Positions 47,516-57,212 are shown, numbered from the stretch's first letter. The stretch is DNA of 64,000 nucleotides from Streptococcus sp. oral taxon 431 (GCF_001553685.1 NZ_CP014264.1:2113906-2177905); one strand, 5' to 3'. Program-made: numbers and translations. Notes: a model not told the origin generated them from the sequence alone.

Positions 47516-47605
47516 TATATAAAAATTTTACACATATTGCTTGACAGGGCTTACAAATAGATGTATGATGTATGTGTAGAATAATTATATATAAAATTTT
47601 TACAT
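47513..47605 (+). promoter_or_regulatory. padR operon promoter flanked by direct repeats (candidate PadR operator)
   Basis: TTGACA (47541-47546), 17 bp, TATGAT (47564-47569). An AT-rich sequence of about 20 bp, TTATATATAAAA(A)TTTTACA, occurs just before the -35 (47513-47535) and again after the -10 (47585-47605). Paired sites around a promoter suit autorepression by the PadR protein encoded next; ATGTATGATGTATGTGTAG between them contains ATGT half sites. Confidence 0.6.
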
Positions 47606-47625
47606 ACTAAAAAAGGAGGTGCCCC

Positions 47626-47952
47626 ATGTATTTTCCAACATCAGCGGCTTTGATTGAATTTCTCATCTTGGCCATCCTAGAACAAGGGGATTCCTATGGT
47701 TATGAGATTAGCCAAACCATTAAACTCATTGCCAAAATCAAGGAATCTACCCTCTACCCCATCTTGAAAAAACTGGATACCAACCGCTATCTGACTACAT
47801 ACTCTCGCGAATACCAAGGTCGGATGCGGAAGTACTACTCCTTGACAGAGATTGGGGAGGAGCAACTATTTGTACTCAGAGAAGAGTGGACACTCTACAC
47901 TGACACTATCAATGGCATCATAGAAGGGAGCATTCGCCATGACAAGAACTGA
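47626..47952 (+). CDS. PadR-family transcriptional regulator
   Basis: 108 residues. Winged helix: IEFLILAILEQGDSYGYEIS (about 8-27), ESTLYPILKKLDTNRYLTTY recognition region, SREYQGRMRKYYSLTEIGEE wing. Short PadR type 2, lacking the long C-terminal dimer domain. Ribosome site AAGGAGGTG. Its stop codon lies 13 bp inside the next gene, so it is translationally coupled to the membrane genes, which it probably regulates. Confidence 0.95.
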   Translation: MYFPTSAALIEFLILAILEQGDSYGYEISQTIKLIAKIKESTLYPILKKLDTNRYLTTYSREYQGRMRKYYSLTEIGEEQLFVLREEWTLYTDTINGIIEGSIRHDKN

Positions 47953-48532
47953 ATATTTGAATCAGCTTGAAGCCTATCTGATGAAGCTTCCTCAATCTGA
48001 TCGCATTGAAGCCATGGATTACTTCAAAGAACTCTTTGATGATGCGGGTCCAGAAGGTGAGGAGGAGCTTATCGCTAGCTTGGGAAGTCCAAAAGAAGCT
48101 GCCCATGATGTCCTGACTACACTTCTTGATAAGAAAATCAACGAAGAAAATTCCAGCAAGAACGACCGCCATATTTTACGCATCGCTCTACTAGCCCTTC
48201 TTGCAGCTCCTATCGGAATTCCGGTCGGAATTGGTCTTCTCATGGCTATCATCGGGATTTTTATCGCTGCTGTCAGCGTACTTATAGCCTTCTTTGCTGT
48301 ATCAGCAGCTGGAATGGTTCTCGGAGCTATTCTCCTATTTGAAAGCTTCTACGTCCTGGCTGAATCTACATCTGCTTTTATTCTGATTTTTGGTGGAGGT
48401 TTACTAGCTATCGGAGCTTCATCCCTAGTCTTGCTAGCAACTTCCTATGTGACCCGTTTCTTTGGATTACTAGTCCTTCGACTTATCCAATGGATTCTTA
48501 ATAGAGGAAAGAGAGGTGAAAGACATGCGTAA
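47939..48532 (+). CDS. DUF1700 (HAAS-type) membrane protein
   Basis: 197 residues. Soluble N-terminal part (TRTEYLNQLEAYLMKLPQSD ... FKELFDDAGPEGEEELIASL, residues 1-60) typical of DUF1700/HAAS signalling domains, then three or four membrane segments (about 76-190). PadR-DUF1700-DUF4097 operons are widespread in Firmicutes and are linked to envelope responses. Overlaps both neighbours. Confidence 0.9.
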   Translation: MTRTEYLNQLEAYLMKLPQSDRIEAMDYFKELFDDAGPEGEEELIASLGSPKEAAHDVLTTLLDKKINEENSSKNDRHILRIALLALLAAPIGIPVGIGLLMAIIGIFIAAVSVLIAFFAVSAAGMVLGAILLFESFYVLAESTSAFILIFGGGLLAIGASSLVLLATSYVTRFFGLLVLRLIQWILNRGKRGERHA

Positions 48533-49433
48533 ATGGACAAAAGGATTTCTTATCTTTGGTGTTGTTACCAGTATCATTGGTTTTTCCATGATGATCATCG
48601 GGATCCAAACAGATGGTGTCAGAAGCCTCCTTGCAATGTCTCAAAATCCAGTATTTGAAAGTCGAATGGAAGAACTCGTTTTTGATCAAGATATTGAAAA
48701 TCTAAACATCTCACTAACAGAACATTCGCTTGTCATTACGGAGTCAAGCGATGATAAGATTCACATCCAGTACCATCCAACCATCTCTGAAAAAGAAAAT
48801 CTTCAACACTCTATCAAAGAGAAAAGTCTTGAAATAACTGACACCAAGTCAACTACACGTCGCTCTATAGGTTCTAGTATCGAGGGTATTCTCTATATCG
48901 CAAGCGGAATTTCTAGTCGCAATGATGAAGTTGTTCTCTCATTACCAAGAGGAAAAGACTTAAAAAATCTAACTGCCCAGGTAAACCATCGTATCCTTTC
49001 AATTGCTAATGCAAAACTCAGCAATGCCAAGATTCTGTCAAATGGCTATCTTCTTCGTATCACTGATAGCGAGATTAAAAATAGCCAACTAACCACAGTT
49101 GGAATTGTCAATGTATTTGAAACCAGTCTAACAGATAGCCGCATCCAAGCAGATCATGAACATATCAAGGCAGACGATATCCAAGTGCACGGTAGAGTGG
49201 AATTCGAGGCAAGAAAAGATATCTCACTCGAGTTATCCCAAAAGGAACTTGAGCGAATCAATGTTGAGTTTTCTGCTGAACATGGTGATATCTATCGTTG
49301 GCATCGAGACAGACGTGACATACCTACGGGAGGCAGTAAAGGTGAAGCATTAGCGAACCCTTACAAAACAGAAAAAAAAGATACGCAAGATCTCCTCGTC
49401 GCAAAATCGAATCAAAGTATCTATTTCCCCTAA
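48525..49433 (+). CDS. DUF4097-like extracytoplasmic protein
   Basis: 302 residues from ATG 48525 (MRKWTKGFLIFGVVTSIIGF), 8 bp after GAGAGG; a GTG at 48516 in the same frame is less likely. One N-terminal membrane anchor, then a beta-helix-like series of short strands (LSIANAKLSNAKILSNGYLL, RITDSEIKNSQLTTVGIV), typical of DUF4097 adhesin-like domains, facing outwards. Overlaps the DUF1700 stop by 8 bp. Confidence 0.85.
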   Translation: MRKWTKGFLIFGVVTSIIGFSMMIIGIQTDGVRSLLAMSQNPVFESRMEELVFDQDIENLNISLTEHSLVITESSDDKIHIQYHPTISEKENLQHSIKEKSLEITDTKSTTRRSIGSSIEGILYIASGISSRNDEVVLSLPRGKDLKNLTAQVNHRILSIANAKLSNAKILSNGYLLRITDSEIKNSQLTTVGIVNVFETSLTDSRIQADHEHIKADDIQVHGRVEFEARKDISLELSQKELERINVEFSAEHGDIYRWHRDRRDIPTGGSKGEALANPYKTEKKDTQDLLVAKSNQSIYFP

Positions 49434-49521
49434 TAAGATCGCTTGCTTTCTTATAGAAATCATGAATAAAGACAACTAGTAGTTACTACTCAAAAATTAA
49501 TCAAAAAAAGGGAGGTCTATT

Positions 49522-50493
49522 ATGACTCAAGAATGGTTTGAAAGTGCTGATTTCGAAAAAACAGCCAACAATGATAAAAAAGATAGCCCATCCGACTCAG
49601 TTCTCCTTGAAGAAGATGCAGAGACAAGAGAAGAGGCGCCAGTAGTTGAGGAAAATCCTCAAGCCAACCCAGAAGATAAGGAAACTAGTGAGGAAACTGT
49701 AGAGACTGAAGAGCTCGCTGAAAAATTAGAAAAGATAGACGAGTCAGAAGAACCTGTTAAAGAAGTTTCTCAGAAAAGTCAATCTTTGACTAGCAAGTCT
49801 TTGGAAAGTCCGTTTTTACCAGATTCTGTATCTACAAAAACAGCAGTATTTGCAGTTTTCAAAGAAGAACTGGCTGATCAGTGGGTTTGGCTACAAGGAG
49901 CCCTTAAAGAACCGACAGCAAGCATTGATACAGATAAAAAACATAGTTATAATGCCTTTGCGCTGCTGACCATATTTTCTGCTCTTAGTTTCTTCTGTGC
50001 GATTTATCATATCAAGCATGACTACTACGGCCATATGGCGGCTATCAACTCTCATGCCATCGAGCAGTTCCCTTCACTGAATCTCTTTTCTATCTTCTCC
50101 ATCTTGGTAGCTACAAGCTTATTCTTCTTTTCTATCCTTATGGGTGGATTCGTGGTTAAACGTTTTGTCAATCAGGACAATGACTGGACACTAGAAAAAG
50201 CCTTGCAAGAGTACAGCAGACTCTTCGCCCTTCCACTCCTGCTCACGGGTATTGCGAGTTTCTTTGCCTTCTTTAATAGTCTACGCTTTGCGGCTCTTCT
50301 CTGCCTCATTAGCATTGGTCTGGTACTTCTTGCCAACCTCTATACCATCTCAAGACCAAGTAAAGATAGCCAAACTGACTCCTTCTATCGCCTTCTCTTA
50401 GCATTTCTAGTTAACGGTGGTATCCTATTTCTCTTCTTCCTAGCGGAAATGACTCTGGTTTTTGAATATTTACGAATCCTAGCTTTTATGTAA
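49522..50493 (+). CDS. Membrane protein with long acidic N-terminal region
   Basis: 323 residues. The first 100 are disordered and Glu-rich (DAETREEAPVVEENPQANPE), then DQWVWLQGALKEPT, then five or six membrane helices (about 143-320). Sequence type found with PadR/DUF1700 operons in mitis-group streptococci; function unknown. AAGGGAGG ribosome site upstream. 88 bp after the DUF4097-like gene, so probably the last gene of the operon. Confidence 0.8.
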   Translation: MTQEWFESADFEKTANNDKKDSPSDSVLLEEDAETREEAPVVEENPQANPEDKETSEETVETEELAEKLEKIDESEEPVKEVSQKSQSLTSKSLESPFLPDSVSTKTAVFAVFKEELADQWVWLQGALKEPTASIDTDKKHSYNAFALLTIFSALSFFCAIYHIKHDYYGHMAAINSHAIEQFPSLNLFSIFSILVATSLFFFSILMGGFVVKRFVNQDNDWTLEKALQEYSRLFALPLLLTGIASFFAFFNSLRFAALLCLISIGLVLLANLYTISRPSKDSQTDSFYRLLLAFLVNGGILFLFFLAEMTLVFEYLRILAFM

Positions 50494-50559
50494 GATAAAG
50501 GTAGCGAGATAGAAAGATATTAGCTTTAGAGGATCATTACTATAAAATTTTAAAAACAA

Positions 50560-50615
50560 AAAAAGCGAACAAGACAGAATTCTGATAATCAGAAAACTAA
50601 TCTTGTCCGCTTTTT
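50560..50615. terminator. Bidirectional terminator
   Basis: AAAAAGCGAACAAGA (50560-50574) and TCTTGTCCGCTTTTT (50601-50615) form a long stem with one mismatch; an inner TTCTGAT/ATCAGAA pair lies inside. A and T runs on both sides serve the converging genes. Confidence 0.85.
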
Positions 50616-50649
50616 AACTTTATAGAAACTTTTGTCACAGATTCCTTAT

Positions 50650-51507
50650 TTATCTATTTGCTAAAGCTTCAAAATCTTCCCCCAAAACAGGTCCTACCAC
50701 TATTTGGTTGGCATCCAAATCCTGACAAAGTTCCTTTGGAAGAACTTCTAAAAAGGCTTGGTAATCCAGTCTAGCTACCGCTTCATAGTCTTCAGGTTTA
50801 GAACCATCTCCAGAGATTTTCACCAGGTCAATCTCCCAGACAAGATCCTTACCAGCCAACTGCTCAACATAAGGCACAGGAACAACAGGACCTTTTGGCA
50901 AAATAGTCTTTACTCCTTGAGCCAGGTGGTAGATTCCATGAACCTTACCCTCACTATCTGGGTAGAATTTAGCACTTGCAGGATAAGCATCTGACCCTTG
51001 AACCCTCTTAACTAATTCTTCAAAACGTGCCAGTCCATCTTCTTCTAGGAAACTTTCCAAATCCTTCTTATCAAAGTAAATAGTTGATAGAATACCCTGA
51101 CAGAAACCTAAACGAGCAGCCTTATCAGCTAGATAGTTCTTAACCGTTTCTTGGAAATAGTTTTCCAAATCAAAGTCTGCCAAACCTTCAACAGATTCAC
51201 CAACCTTGCTAGACAAGGCTTGCAAGAGAGCTTCTACAATTTCCCAGTCAGCTCTTGTAATTAAGTCAGGAATGATCACTTGATAGCCTTTTTGAGCATC
51301 TACATAACGAACTTTAAAGAGAAATTGAGACTTACCTACGATTCCACACTCGATATACTCAAGGCGATTGAGGGGTTGACGAAGATAGACAGCATCATAA
51401 CTATGTGACTCTAAGCCATCTACTAGGGCCAAGACTGACTTAGCTGTTAGAATCTCCTGTTGTCCTAAAATACTTTGTTTATTTGGAATAAAAAATGTTT
51501 TCACCAT
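50650..51507 (-). CDS. Hypothetical protein (DUF4299-like)
   Basis: 285 residues from ATG 51505-51507 (MVKTFFIPNKQSILGQQEIL), GGAGACC upstream; a longer frame to 51549 lacks a ribosome site. Soluble, mixed alpha/beta, with EYIECGIVGKSQFLFKVRYV and YPDSEGKVHGIYHLAQGVKT. I recall this as DUF4299, without known function. Neighbours in pneumococcus are the same (PadR operon on one side, rhodanese on the other). Confidence 0.7.
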   Translation of the reverse strand: MVKTFFIPNKQSILGQQEILTAKSVLALVDGLESHSYDAVYLRQPLNRLEYIECGIVGKSQFLFKVRYVDAQKGYQVIIPDLITRADWEIVEALLQALSSKVGESVEGLADFDLENYFQETVKNYLADKAARLGFCQGILSTIYFDKKDLESFLEEDGLARFEELVKRVQGSDAYPASAKFYPDSEGKVHGIYHLAQGVKTILPKGPVVPVPYVEQLAGKDLVWEIDLVKISGDGSKPEDYEAVARLDYQAFLEVLPKELCQDLDANQIVVGPVLGEDFEALANR

Positions 51508-51630
51508 AAATGGTCTCCTTTGAAATCGTTTACATATAGTATACACCATTTTCCTGAAAGATGCAGAAACAAATTTAAGATTTTTTAGTCAAAAGCATAG
51601 AAAAACAGCCCATCAGGACTGTTGATACTA

Positions 51631-52617
51631 TTATACAACTTCAGAATGATCTAGGTTCTCACCAATCGCTGCTAAACGCTCGATAACTTGGTCTTGCGTC
51701 AATTCATGTTCTAAAACATAGCGATTACGTGGGTGAACACGGCACTCGTGTGAGCAACCACGGAGATATTTATCTTCGTTGTCTTCTGATGCCAAGATAC
51801 GACGGTTACAAAATGGATTTCCACAGTTGACATAGCGTTCACATGGTGTTCCATCAAACCAATCCTTCCCTACAATGGTTGGATTGACATGGTTGACATC
51901 GACTGCGATACGCTCGTCAAAGACATACATTTTTCCATCCCAAAGTTCGCCTTGAACTTCTGGGTCTTTCCCGTAAGTGGCGATTCCTCCATGCAATTGA
52001 CCCACGTCTTTATAGCCTTCACGAACCATCCAACCAGAGAATTTCTCACAACGGACTCCACCAGTACAGTAAACAACGACGCGCTTGTCCATGAATTTTT
52101 CCTTGTTATCACGAACCCATTGTGGTAATTCACGGAAATTGCGGATATCCGGACGAATAGCTCCACGGAAATGTCCAAGATCGTACTCGTAGTTATTACG
52201 AGTATCAAGGACAACTGTATCTTCGTCTAGAAGAGCTTCTTTGAATTCTTTTGGAGACAAGTAAGTACCTGTTGTTTCAAGGGGATCGATGTCGTTGTCA
52301 AAGTTATCATCCTCTAAACCAAGGTGGACAATCTCTTTCTTGTAGCGAACAAACATCTTCTTGAAGGCTTGCTCACTTTCTTCGTCAATCTTGAACCAGA
52401 GGTCTTCCATACCTGGAAGGCTGTGAACGTAGTCCATGTATTTTTGCGTTGTTTCGTAGTCACCAGAAACGGTTCCGTTGATCCCTTCGTCAGCCACTAG
52501 GATACGGCCCTTGAGCCCGATAGACTTACAGAAAGCCAAATGGTCTGCAGCAAATTGTTCCACGTTCTCAATTGGGACATATTTATAGTAAAGTAAAACT
52601 CGAATATCTTTTGTCAT
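51631..52617 (-). CDS. trhO: tRNA uridine(34) hydroxylase, rhodanese type (TrhO/YceA)
   Basis: 328 residues from ATG 52615-52617 ([20 protein letters not shown]). N-terminal TrhO domain, a central rhodanese domain with active-site loop [14 protein letters not shown] (about 175-190), and a C-terminal Cys-rich part ([24 protein letters not shown]). In the family the enzyme hydroxylates U34 of some tRNAs using prephenate-derived or oxygen chemistry. Monocistronic. Confidence 0.93.
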   Translation of the reverse strand: MTKDIRVLLYYKYVPIENVEQFAADHLAFCKSIGLKGRILVADEGINGTVSGDYETTQKYMDYVHSLPGMEDLWFKIDEESEQAFKKMFVRYKKEIVHLGLEDDNFDNDIDPLETTGTYLSPKEFKEALLDEDTVVLDTRNNYEYDLGHFRGAIRPDIRNFRELPQWVRDNKEKFMDKRVVVYCTGGVRCEKFSGWMVREGYKDVGQLHGGIATYGKDPEVQGELWDGKMYVFDERIAVDVNHVNPTIVGKDWFDGTPCERYVNCGNPFCNRRILASEDNEDKYLRGCSHECRVHPRNRYVLEHELTQDQVIERLAAIGENLDHSEVV

Positions 52618-52748
52618 AAGATTGATTCTCTTTTCTAAGATTAAATTATCAGAATTTTTCATTCAACTATACCAGTATACTCCCCCAAGAAAGCGAATGC
52701 AATTTATTTGACTGAAAATTGAAAACAAGACCATTTTCAGATCTTGTT

Positions 52749-53438
52749 TCAACTAAATATTCGATGAAGAAAGGTTAACAAAAATGGTAAGGTTGCTACA
52801 ATATTATTAATCACATGGACTGCATAGCTAGGATAGATACTCTTGGTATAACGAGTTAATCCAGCACAACATACTCCAAATGTCGAAAAAACAAGAATAT
52901 CTAAGAAATTTGGAAAGCTAGAAAAGTGCGGAAGAGCAAATAAAACCGAAGGAAGAATCAGGTCAAGTCCAAGCTTCGAATCTTTAAAGAAGGCGTGTTG
53001 GAACAAACCCCTATAAATCAACTCTTCCATCAGAGGACCTAGGAAAAATAAGGTCAGGTAGAGCCCCAACTCAGCAAAATTTGTCCCACTATAGCCGATT
53101 AGTACAGCCCAGCCTTCAGAGGTTGACTGTACATGTCTTGCCGTTTGAAAATTAAAAGATATGCAAAGTACAGTTACGAAAACCGTCAAAACTGTATACC
53201 ATAGCCATTTTTTCTTTGGAATAACAAAAAGATATCCATGGCCTGTCTTGACTAGTATCCAAATCATGAGGCCAATAAAGACAAGACTGATAAGATTTTT
53301 AATCCAGAAAAAATTCCCAATCTGAGAAGAAAATTGCCAGTAATTTTGGACCACAAGTGTTAGCTGAGAGAGTCCATATATGAAAAATAAGTAAGATAAG
53401 ATTGCACTGATTTTAAAGAGTAGATGGTATTTTTTCAT
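52749..53438 (-). CDS. CPBP-family intramembrane protease
   Basis: 229 residues, about seven membrane helices. CPBP/Abi motifs: EELIYRGLFQ (motif 1, EExxxR), LFALPHF (motif 2, His) and HVINNI (motif 3, HxxxN). Relatives in streptococci process prenylated proteins or protect against self bacteriocins. No bacteriocin gene is adjacent, so the substrate is unknown. Confidence 0.88.
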   Translation of the reverse strand: MKKYHLLFKISAILSYLFFIYGLSQLTLVVQNYWQFSSQIGNFFWIKNLISLVFIGLMIWILVKTGHGYLFVIPKKKWLWYTVLTVFVTVLCISFNFQTARHVQSTSEGWAVLIGYSGTNFAELGLYLTLFFLGPLMEELIYRGLFQHAFFKDSKLGLDLILPSVLFALPHFSSFPNFLDILVFSTFGVCCAGLTRYTKSIYPSYAVHVINNIVATLPFLLTFLHRIFS

Positions 53439-53518
53439 GTGTCTGCGTCCAACGTTATATGTAAGAGTAAATATATGATTTTGAATACAAATAATTATAT
53501 GTAAATACTTTAAAAAGA

Positions 53519-53557
53519 ATCACCACCTCATCTGGAAAAACCAGACAAGGCAGTGAT
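53519..53557 (-). terminator. Terminator of the Ngt transporter operon
   Basis: ATCACCACCTCATCTGG (53519-53535) / CCAGACAAGGCAGTGAT (53541-53557), imperfect stem, followed on the minus strand by ATTCTTTTTA. 39 bp past the ngtS stop. Confidence 0.85.
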
Positions 53558-53595
53558 CGCTCTTTTTAGGAATGAATACACGAAATCAATCTATC

Positions 53596-55083
53596 TTAAG
53601 ATTTTTTGTTTTTCAAGAATTCGTCGTATTGTTTTTGCATTTCATCCAATACTTTTTGGTAAGCACCTTCAGATTTAAGTTTTTCCATCAATTCTGGAAT
53701 AGCTTTTTCTGGGTCTACAGTACCAGTGTTGATAGCTGTATCGAATTGTTGCATAGTGTTAGTGATAGCTGAGATTTCAGATTTCACGTTGTCAGTGTTA
53801 AAGATGAATCCAAGCGCTGGAGATTCTTTTGCAGTTTCCAAGTCTTTCTTAGATTGTGCAATTTGTTCATCTGTAACGTTTTCGTTGATGTAAAGGATCC
53901 AGTTGTTACCAGTGTTCCATCCTGACATGTGAGTGTTTCCTTTGTATCCATCAAGGACTTTAACACGGTTTTCTTTACCTGCAACTTTTTCCCAGTTCTT
54001 GCCTTCTGGTCCGTAAACAAGGCCGTTCAAGAGTTCTGGGTTAGTGTTCAAGAGGTTCAATACTTCCATTGCTTTTTCTTTGTTCTTAGAGTTGTTTGAG
54101 ATTACAAAGTTAGCAACTTGAGTTGTTTGGTTTTTCTTGATGAAGTTAGTAAATGGTTTGATTTGGATGTCTCTGTTAGCAACACGAGAAAGCAAGCTGC
54201 TACCATAGTCAGCTGGTCCTACTGTTTCTTCGCGAGCAAACCAAGTATCTTGAGTAAGGTCATATGAAGTTTCGCTTGTTGCTACGTCTTTTGGAATGTA
54301 TCCTGCTTCATAGAATTTGTGAAGAGTCTTCAAGTGTTCTACGAAACGAGGAACTTCGTAACGGTTTACGATCTTAGTAGTGTCGCCTTCAAGGTCGATG
54401 ACAAATGGAAGTCCGTTTGCAACTGGGTAGTCAAAGTTTTCTGATGGAATAAAGTTTTTACCAACAGCAAATGGCATTACATCTGGAGCTTTTTCTTTGA
54501 TTTGTTTCAATACTGGTTCAAGTGTTTCGTATGAAGTGACACCTGAGATATCAATTCCATATTTTTCAAGAAGTGGGCCGTTGAAGGCAAAGTTTTGTGA
54601 AGATGCAACGTTGGCTGCAACTGGAACAGAATAAATCTTACCGTTTACAGTGTTACCTTTGATGTAAGCTGGGTCAAGTGCTTTGTAAAGGTCAGCTCCT
54701 TCTTTCTTGTACAATTCTGTCAAGTCAGCATAAGCACCTTTTTGAGCGTTTACGACATAGTTATCTGCAAAGGCGATATCATAGTTTTCACCTGATGAAG
54801 TGATAACTGACATTTTCTTGCTGTAGTCACCCCAACCAAGGTATTGGATATCCAATTTAGCGCCAACTTTTTCTCCGATGATTTTGTTTGCATTTTCTAG
54901 CAATTCATCCAAGTTATCTGGTTTGTCACCGATTTGATACATTTTGATAACAGTCTTATCACCTGATGATGATGATTCAGCAGCTTTTTGGTTGTTTCCT
55001 TTAAGGTTTCCACAAGCTGCAAGGCTAGCAGCTAAAGCGACAAGGCTAGCAGATGCAAAAGCATATTTTTTCCAGTTTTTCAT
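53596..55083 (-). CDS. ngtS: ABC transporter substrate-binding lipoprotein, N-glycan type
   Basis: 495 residues from ATG 55081-55083 (MKNWKKYAFASASLVALAAS). Lipobox LAAC with Cys near 24, then a Ser/Lys-rich linker and a family-1-like solute-binding domain (YLGWGDYSKKMSVITSSGEN, DIAFADNYVVNAQKGAYADL). AAAAAGGAG ribosome site. By order and sequence it corresponds to NgtS, which in pneumococcus binds complex N-glycan fragments released by surface enzymes. An ATP-binding subunit is not encoded nearby; a shared ATPase such as MsmK is usual for this class. Confidence 0.88.
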   Translation of the reverse strand: MKNWKKYAFASASLVALAASLAACGNLKGNNQKAAESSSSGDKTVIKMYQIGDKPDNLDELLENANKIIGEKVGAKLDIQYLGWGDYSKKMSVITSSGENYDIAFADNYVVNAQKGAYADLTELYKKEGADLYKALDPAYIKGNTVNGKIYSVPVAANVASSQNFAFNGPLLEKYGIDISGVTSYETLEPVLKQIKEKAPDVMPFAVGKNFIPSENFDYPVANGLPFVIDLEGDTTKIVNRYEVPRFVEHLKTLHKFYEAGYIPKDVATSETSYDLTQDTWFAREETVGPADYGSSLLSRVANRDIQIKPFTNFIKKNQTTQVANFVISNNSKNKEKAMEVLNLLNTNPELLNGLVYGPEGKNWEKVAGKENRVKVLDGYKGNTHMSGWNTGNNWILYINENVTDEQIAQSKKDLETAKESPALGFIFNTDNVKSEISAITNTMQQFDTAINTGTVDPEKAIPELMEKLKSEGAYQKVLDEMQKQYDEFLKNKKS

Positions 55084-55192
55084 TATAAAAACTCCTTTTT
55101 TTATTTTTAAAGTTATTAACAAAATTAGATTCTTGATTTTCCTTTGCCAGAAAAATCAGAGTTAGAAAAGAAACATTGTTTCTTAAATATCC

Positions 55193-56113
55193 TTACTCTT
55201 TAACACCACCGATAGTCAAACCTTTTACAAAGTAGCGTTGGAAGAATGGGTAGAGGATCGCAATCGGAACAGTCGCAACAACGACCATGGCCATACGACC
55301 TGTTTCTTTTGGTAGGGCAACTGCAAGCTGTCCTGACATACCAACTGACTTAGCAATGTAATCCATGTTGTTCTGGATTTGCATGAGCAAATATTGCAAT
55401 GGATACAAGTTATCACTCTTGATGTAAAGAAGGGCGTTAAACCAGTCATTCCAGAAACCAAGCGCTGTCAATAGTGTGATCGTTGCGATACCTGGTAATG
55501 ACAGTGGCAAACAGATTTGGAAGAAGATACGAGCTTCACTAGCTCCATCGATACGAGCTGATTCGAGGATTGCTTCTGGGATGGTTTTCTTGAAGAAAGA
55601 ACGCATCAACATGATGTTGAATGGTGATAGAAGCATTGGAACAATCAAGGCCCAAATGGTATCACCAAGGTGAAGCAATTGAGTCACTACGATATAGCCG
55701 GGTACCAAACCAGCGTTGAACAACATACTAAGAAGAGCGAAGATTGTAAAGAATTTACGATACTTAAATGTTGAACGTGAGATGGCATAAGCGTAAGTTG
55801 TAGTGATAAAGACGTTTGTCAATGTACCGACAACTGTCACAAACACTGAGATAAAGAGTGCTTGTAAAATCTTATCTTTGAACTGAGCCAAAAACTCAAA
55901 ACCATCTAATCCAAACTGTGATGGGAAGAAGCTATATCCATATTGAACGATACTCTTCTCATCTGTAACTGAGATAATGATGACAAAGATGAAAGGCAAG
56001 ATACAAGAGAAGGCCAGCAAACCAGATATGATACTAAAGAAGATATCTGCCTTTTTGCTGAAGGAGTGTATGCCAACATTATCAATTTTTTCTTTTTGAA
56101 TTTTTTTTGCCAT
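55193..56113 (-). CDS. ngtP2: ABC transporter permease, N-glycan type (second permease)
   Basis: 306 residues from ATG 56111-56113 (MAKKIQKEKIDNVGIHSFSK), GGAGGAG upstream. Six membrane helices; EAA loop EAILESARIDGASEARIFFQ near 195-214, contacting the ATPase. MalG/LplC-like. Ends with KGLTIGGVKE. 13 bp after the first permease gene. Confidence 0.9.
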   Translation of the reverse strand: MAKKIQKEKIDNVGIHSFSKKADIFFSIISGLLAFSCILPFIFVIIISVTDEKSIVQYGYSFFPSQFGLDGFEFLAQFKDKILQALFISVFVTVVGTLTNVFITTTYAYAISRSTFKYRKFFTIFALLSMLFNAGLVPGYIVVTQLLHLGDTIWALIVPMLLSPFNIMLMRSFFKKTIPEAILESARIDGASEARIFFQICLPLSLPGIATITLLTALGFWNDWFNALLYIKSDNLYPLQYLLMQIQNNMDYIAKSVGMSGQLAVALPKETGRMAMVVVATVPIAILYPFFQRYFVKGLTIGGVKE

Positions 56114-56126
56114 ATGCTCCTCCTTT

Positions 56127-57056
56127 CTAGAATAGTGCCGAGTTAGGATCAACACGTCTTGCAAGTAAGTTTGATAGAATAACCAGAATCAAACCGACGA
56201 CTGACTGATAGAGACCGGCTGCTGATGCCATACCGATATCTGCTGTCTGAGTCAAACCGTTAAAGACGTAGACGTCCAATACGTTTGTTACGCTATAGAG
56301 CTGACCAGCATTGTGAGGGATTTGGTAGAAGAGACCGAAGTCTGCACGGAAGATGTTTCCGACTGCAAGGATGGTCAATACTGTCACAAGTGGTGTTAAC
56401 TGAGGGATGGTTACGTTGCGGATACGTTGCCATTTGCTAGCACCGTCCACTGTCGCTGCTTCGTAGTAGGTTGGATCAATACCCATGATTGTTGCATAGT
56501 ACATAACACTACTGTATCCAAAGCCTTTCCAAATTCCTAGGAAGAGGAGAAGATAAGGCCAGATACTGATGTCAGCGTAGAAGTTAATCCCCTTCATGCC
56601 AAGAGCTTCTAAGGTGTGGTTAATAAGCCCTTTATCGATATTTAGGAAAGCATCTGTAAAGAAACTGATGATAACCCAAGATAGGAAGTAAGGGAATAAC
56701 ATAGATGTTTGGTAGATTTTAACCATTTGCTTAGAGCGAAGTTCACTAAGGATAATAGCGATACCAACTGACACGATCAAACCGATAAAGATAAATCCAA
56801 GGTTATAAAGGACAGTGTTTCGAGTAATGACAAAGGCATCTTTGGAACTAAACAAGAATTTAAAGTTATCTAGTCCGACCCATTTACTATTTATAATACT
56901 GTGAACGAATCCTTCACCAGTCATATGGTAGTCTTTGAAGGCAACCACATTTCCAAATACTGGGATATAGAAGAATAAAATCAACCATAATGTCCCTGGT
57001 AAAACCATTAAGAGAAAAATCCAATTATCTCTCAAAGTTTTTGAAAACTTGTTCAT
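56127..57056 (-). CDS. ngtP1: ABC transporter permease, N-glycan type (first permease)
   Basis: 309 residues from ATG 57054-57056 (MNKFSKTLRDNWIFLLMVLP). Six membrane helices; EAA loop YYEAATVDGASKWQRIRNVT near 202-221. LplB/MalF-like. First gene of ngtP1-ngtP2-ngtS, preceded by a promoter and CcpA site. Confidence 0.9.
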   Translation of the reverse strand: MNKFSKTLRDNWIFLLMVLPGTLWLILFFYIPVFGNVVAFKDYHMTGEGFVHSIINSKWVGLDNFKFLFSSKDAFVITRNTVLYNLGFIFIGLIVSVGIAIILSELRSKQMVKIYQTSMLFPYFLSWVIISFFTDAFLNIDKGLINHTLEALGMKGINFYADISIWPYLLLFLGIWKGFGYSSVMYYATIMGIDPTYYEAATVDGASKWQRIRNVTIPQLTPLVTVLTILAVGNIFRADFGLFYQIPHNAGQLYSVTNVLDVYVFNGLTQTADIGMASAAGLYQSVVGLILVILSNLLARRVDPNSALF

Positions 57057-57110
57057 AATTTCCTCCCTTTTTATTTTTCTAAAACTTGATAATCTCACAA
57101 TTTTTAGACT

Positions 57111-57134
57111 TGATAACGTTTACAAAAATAGTAT
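57111..57134 (-). promoter_or_regulatory. Ngt promoter with a CcpA cre site
   Basis: Minus strand TTGTAAACGTTATCA (57111-57125) matches every position of the cre consensus WTGWAARCGYWWWCW. It lies just downstream of a -10-like TATACT (57129-57134), where CcpA would block start or elongation. No good -35. Predicts repression of ngtP1-P2-S by preferred sugars such as glucose. Confidence 0.8.
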
Positions 57135-57170
57135 ACTCTTATTTTAAGGATAGTTTAAACTACTAATTAT

Positions 57171-57212
57171 AGAAAAAACTCCACAAATTATTTTATGTGG
57201 AGAACTTTTTTT
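57171..57212. terminator. Terminator after the N-glycan hydrolase operon
   Basis: CTCCACA (57179-57185) and TGTGGAG (57196-57202) with A-run on the left and T-run on the right; works for minus-strand transcripts coming from GH20. It separates the hydrolase operon from the Ngt promoter. Confidence 0.8.

Noticed and set aside
54944..55165. Plus-strand frame over the ngtS signal sequence
   Set aside because: Shadow of the lipoprotein coding sequence, no ribosome site.
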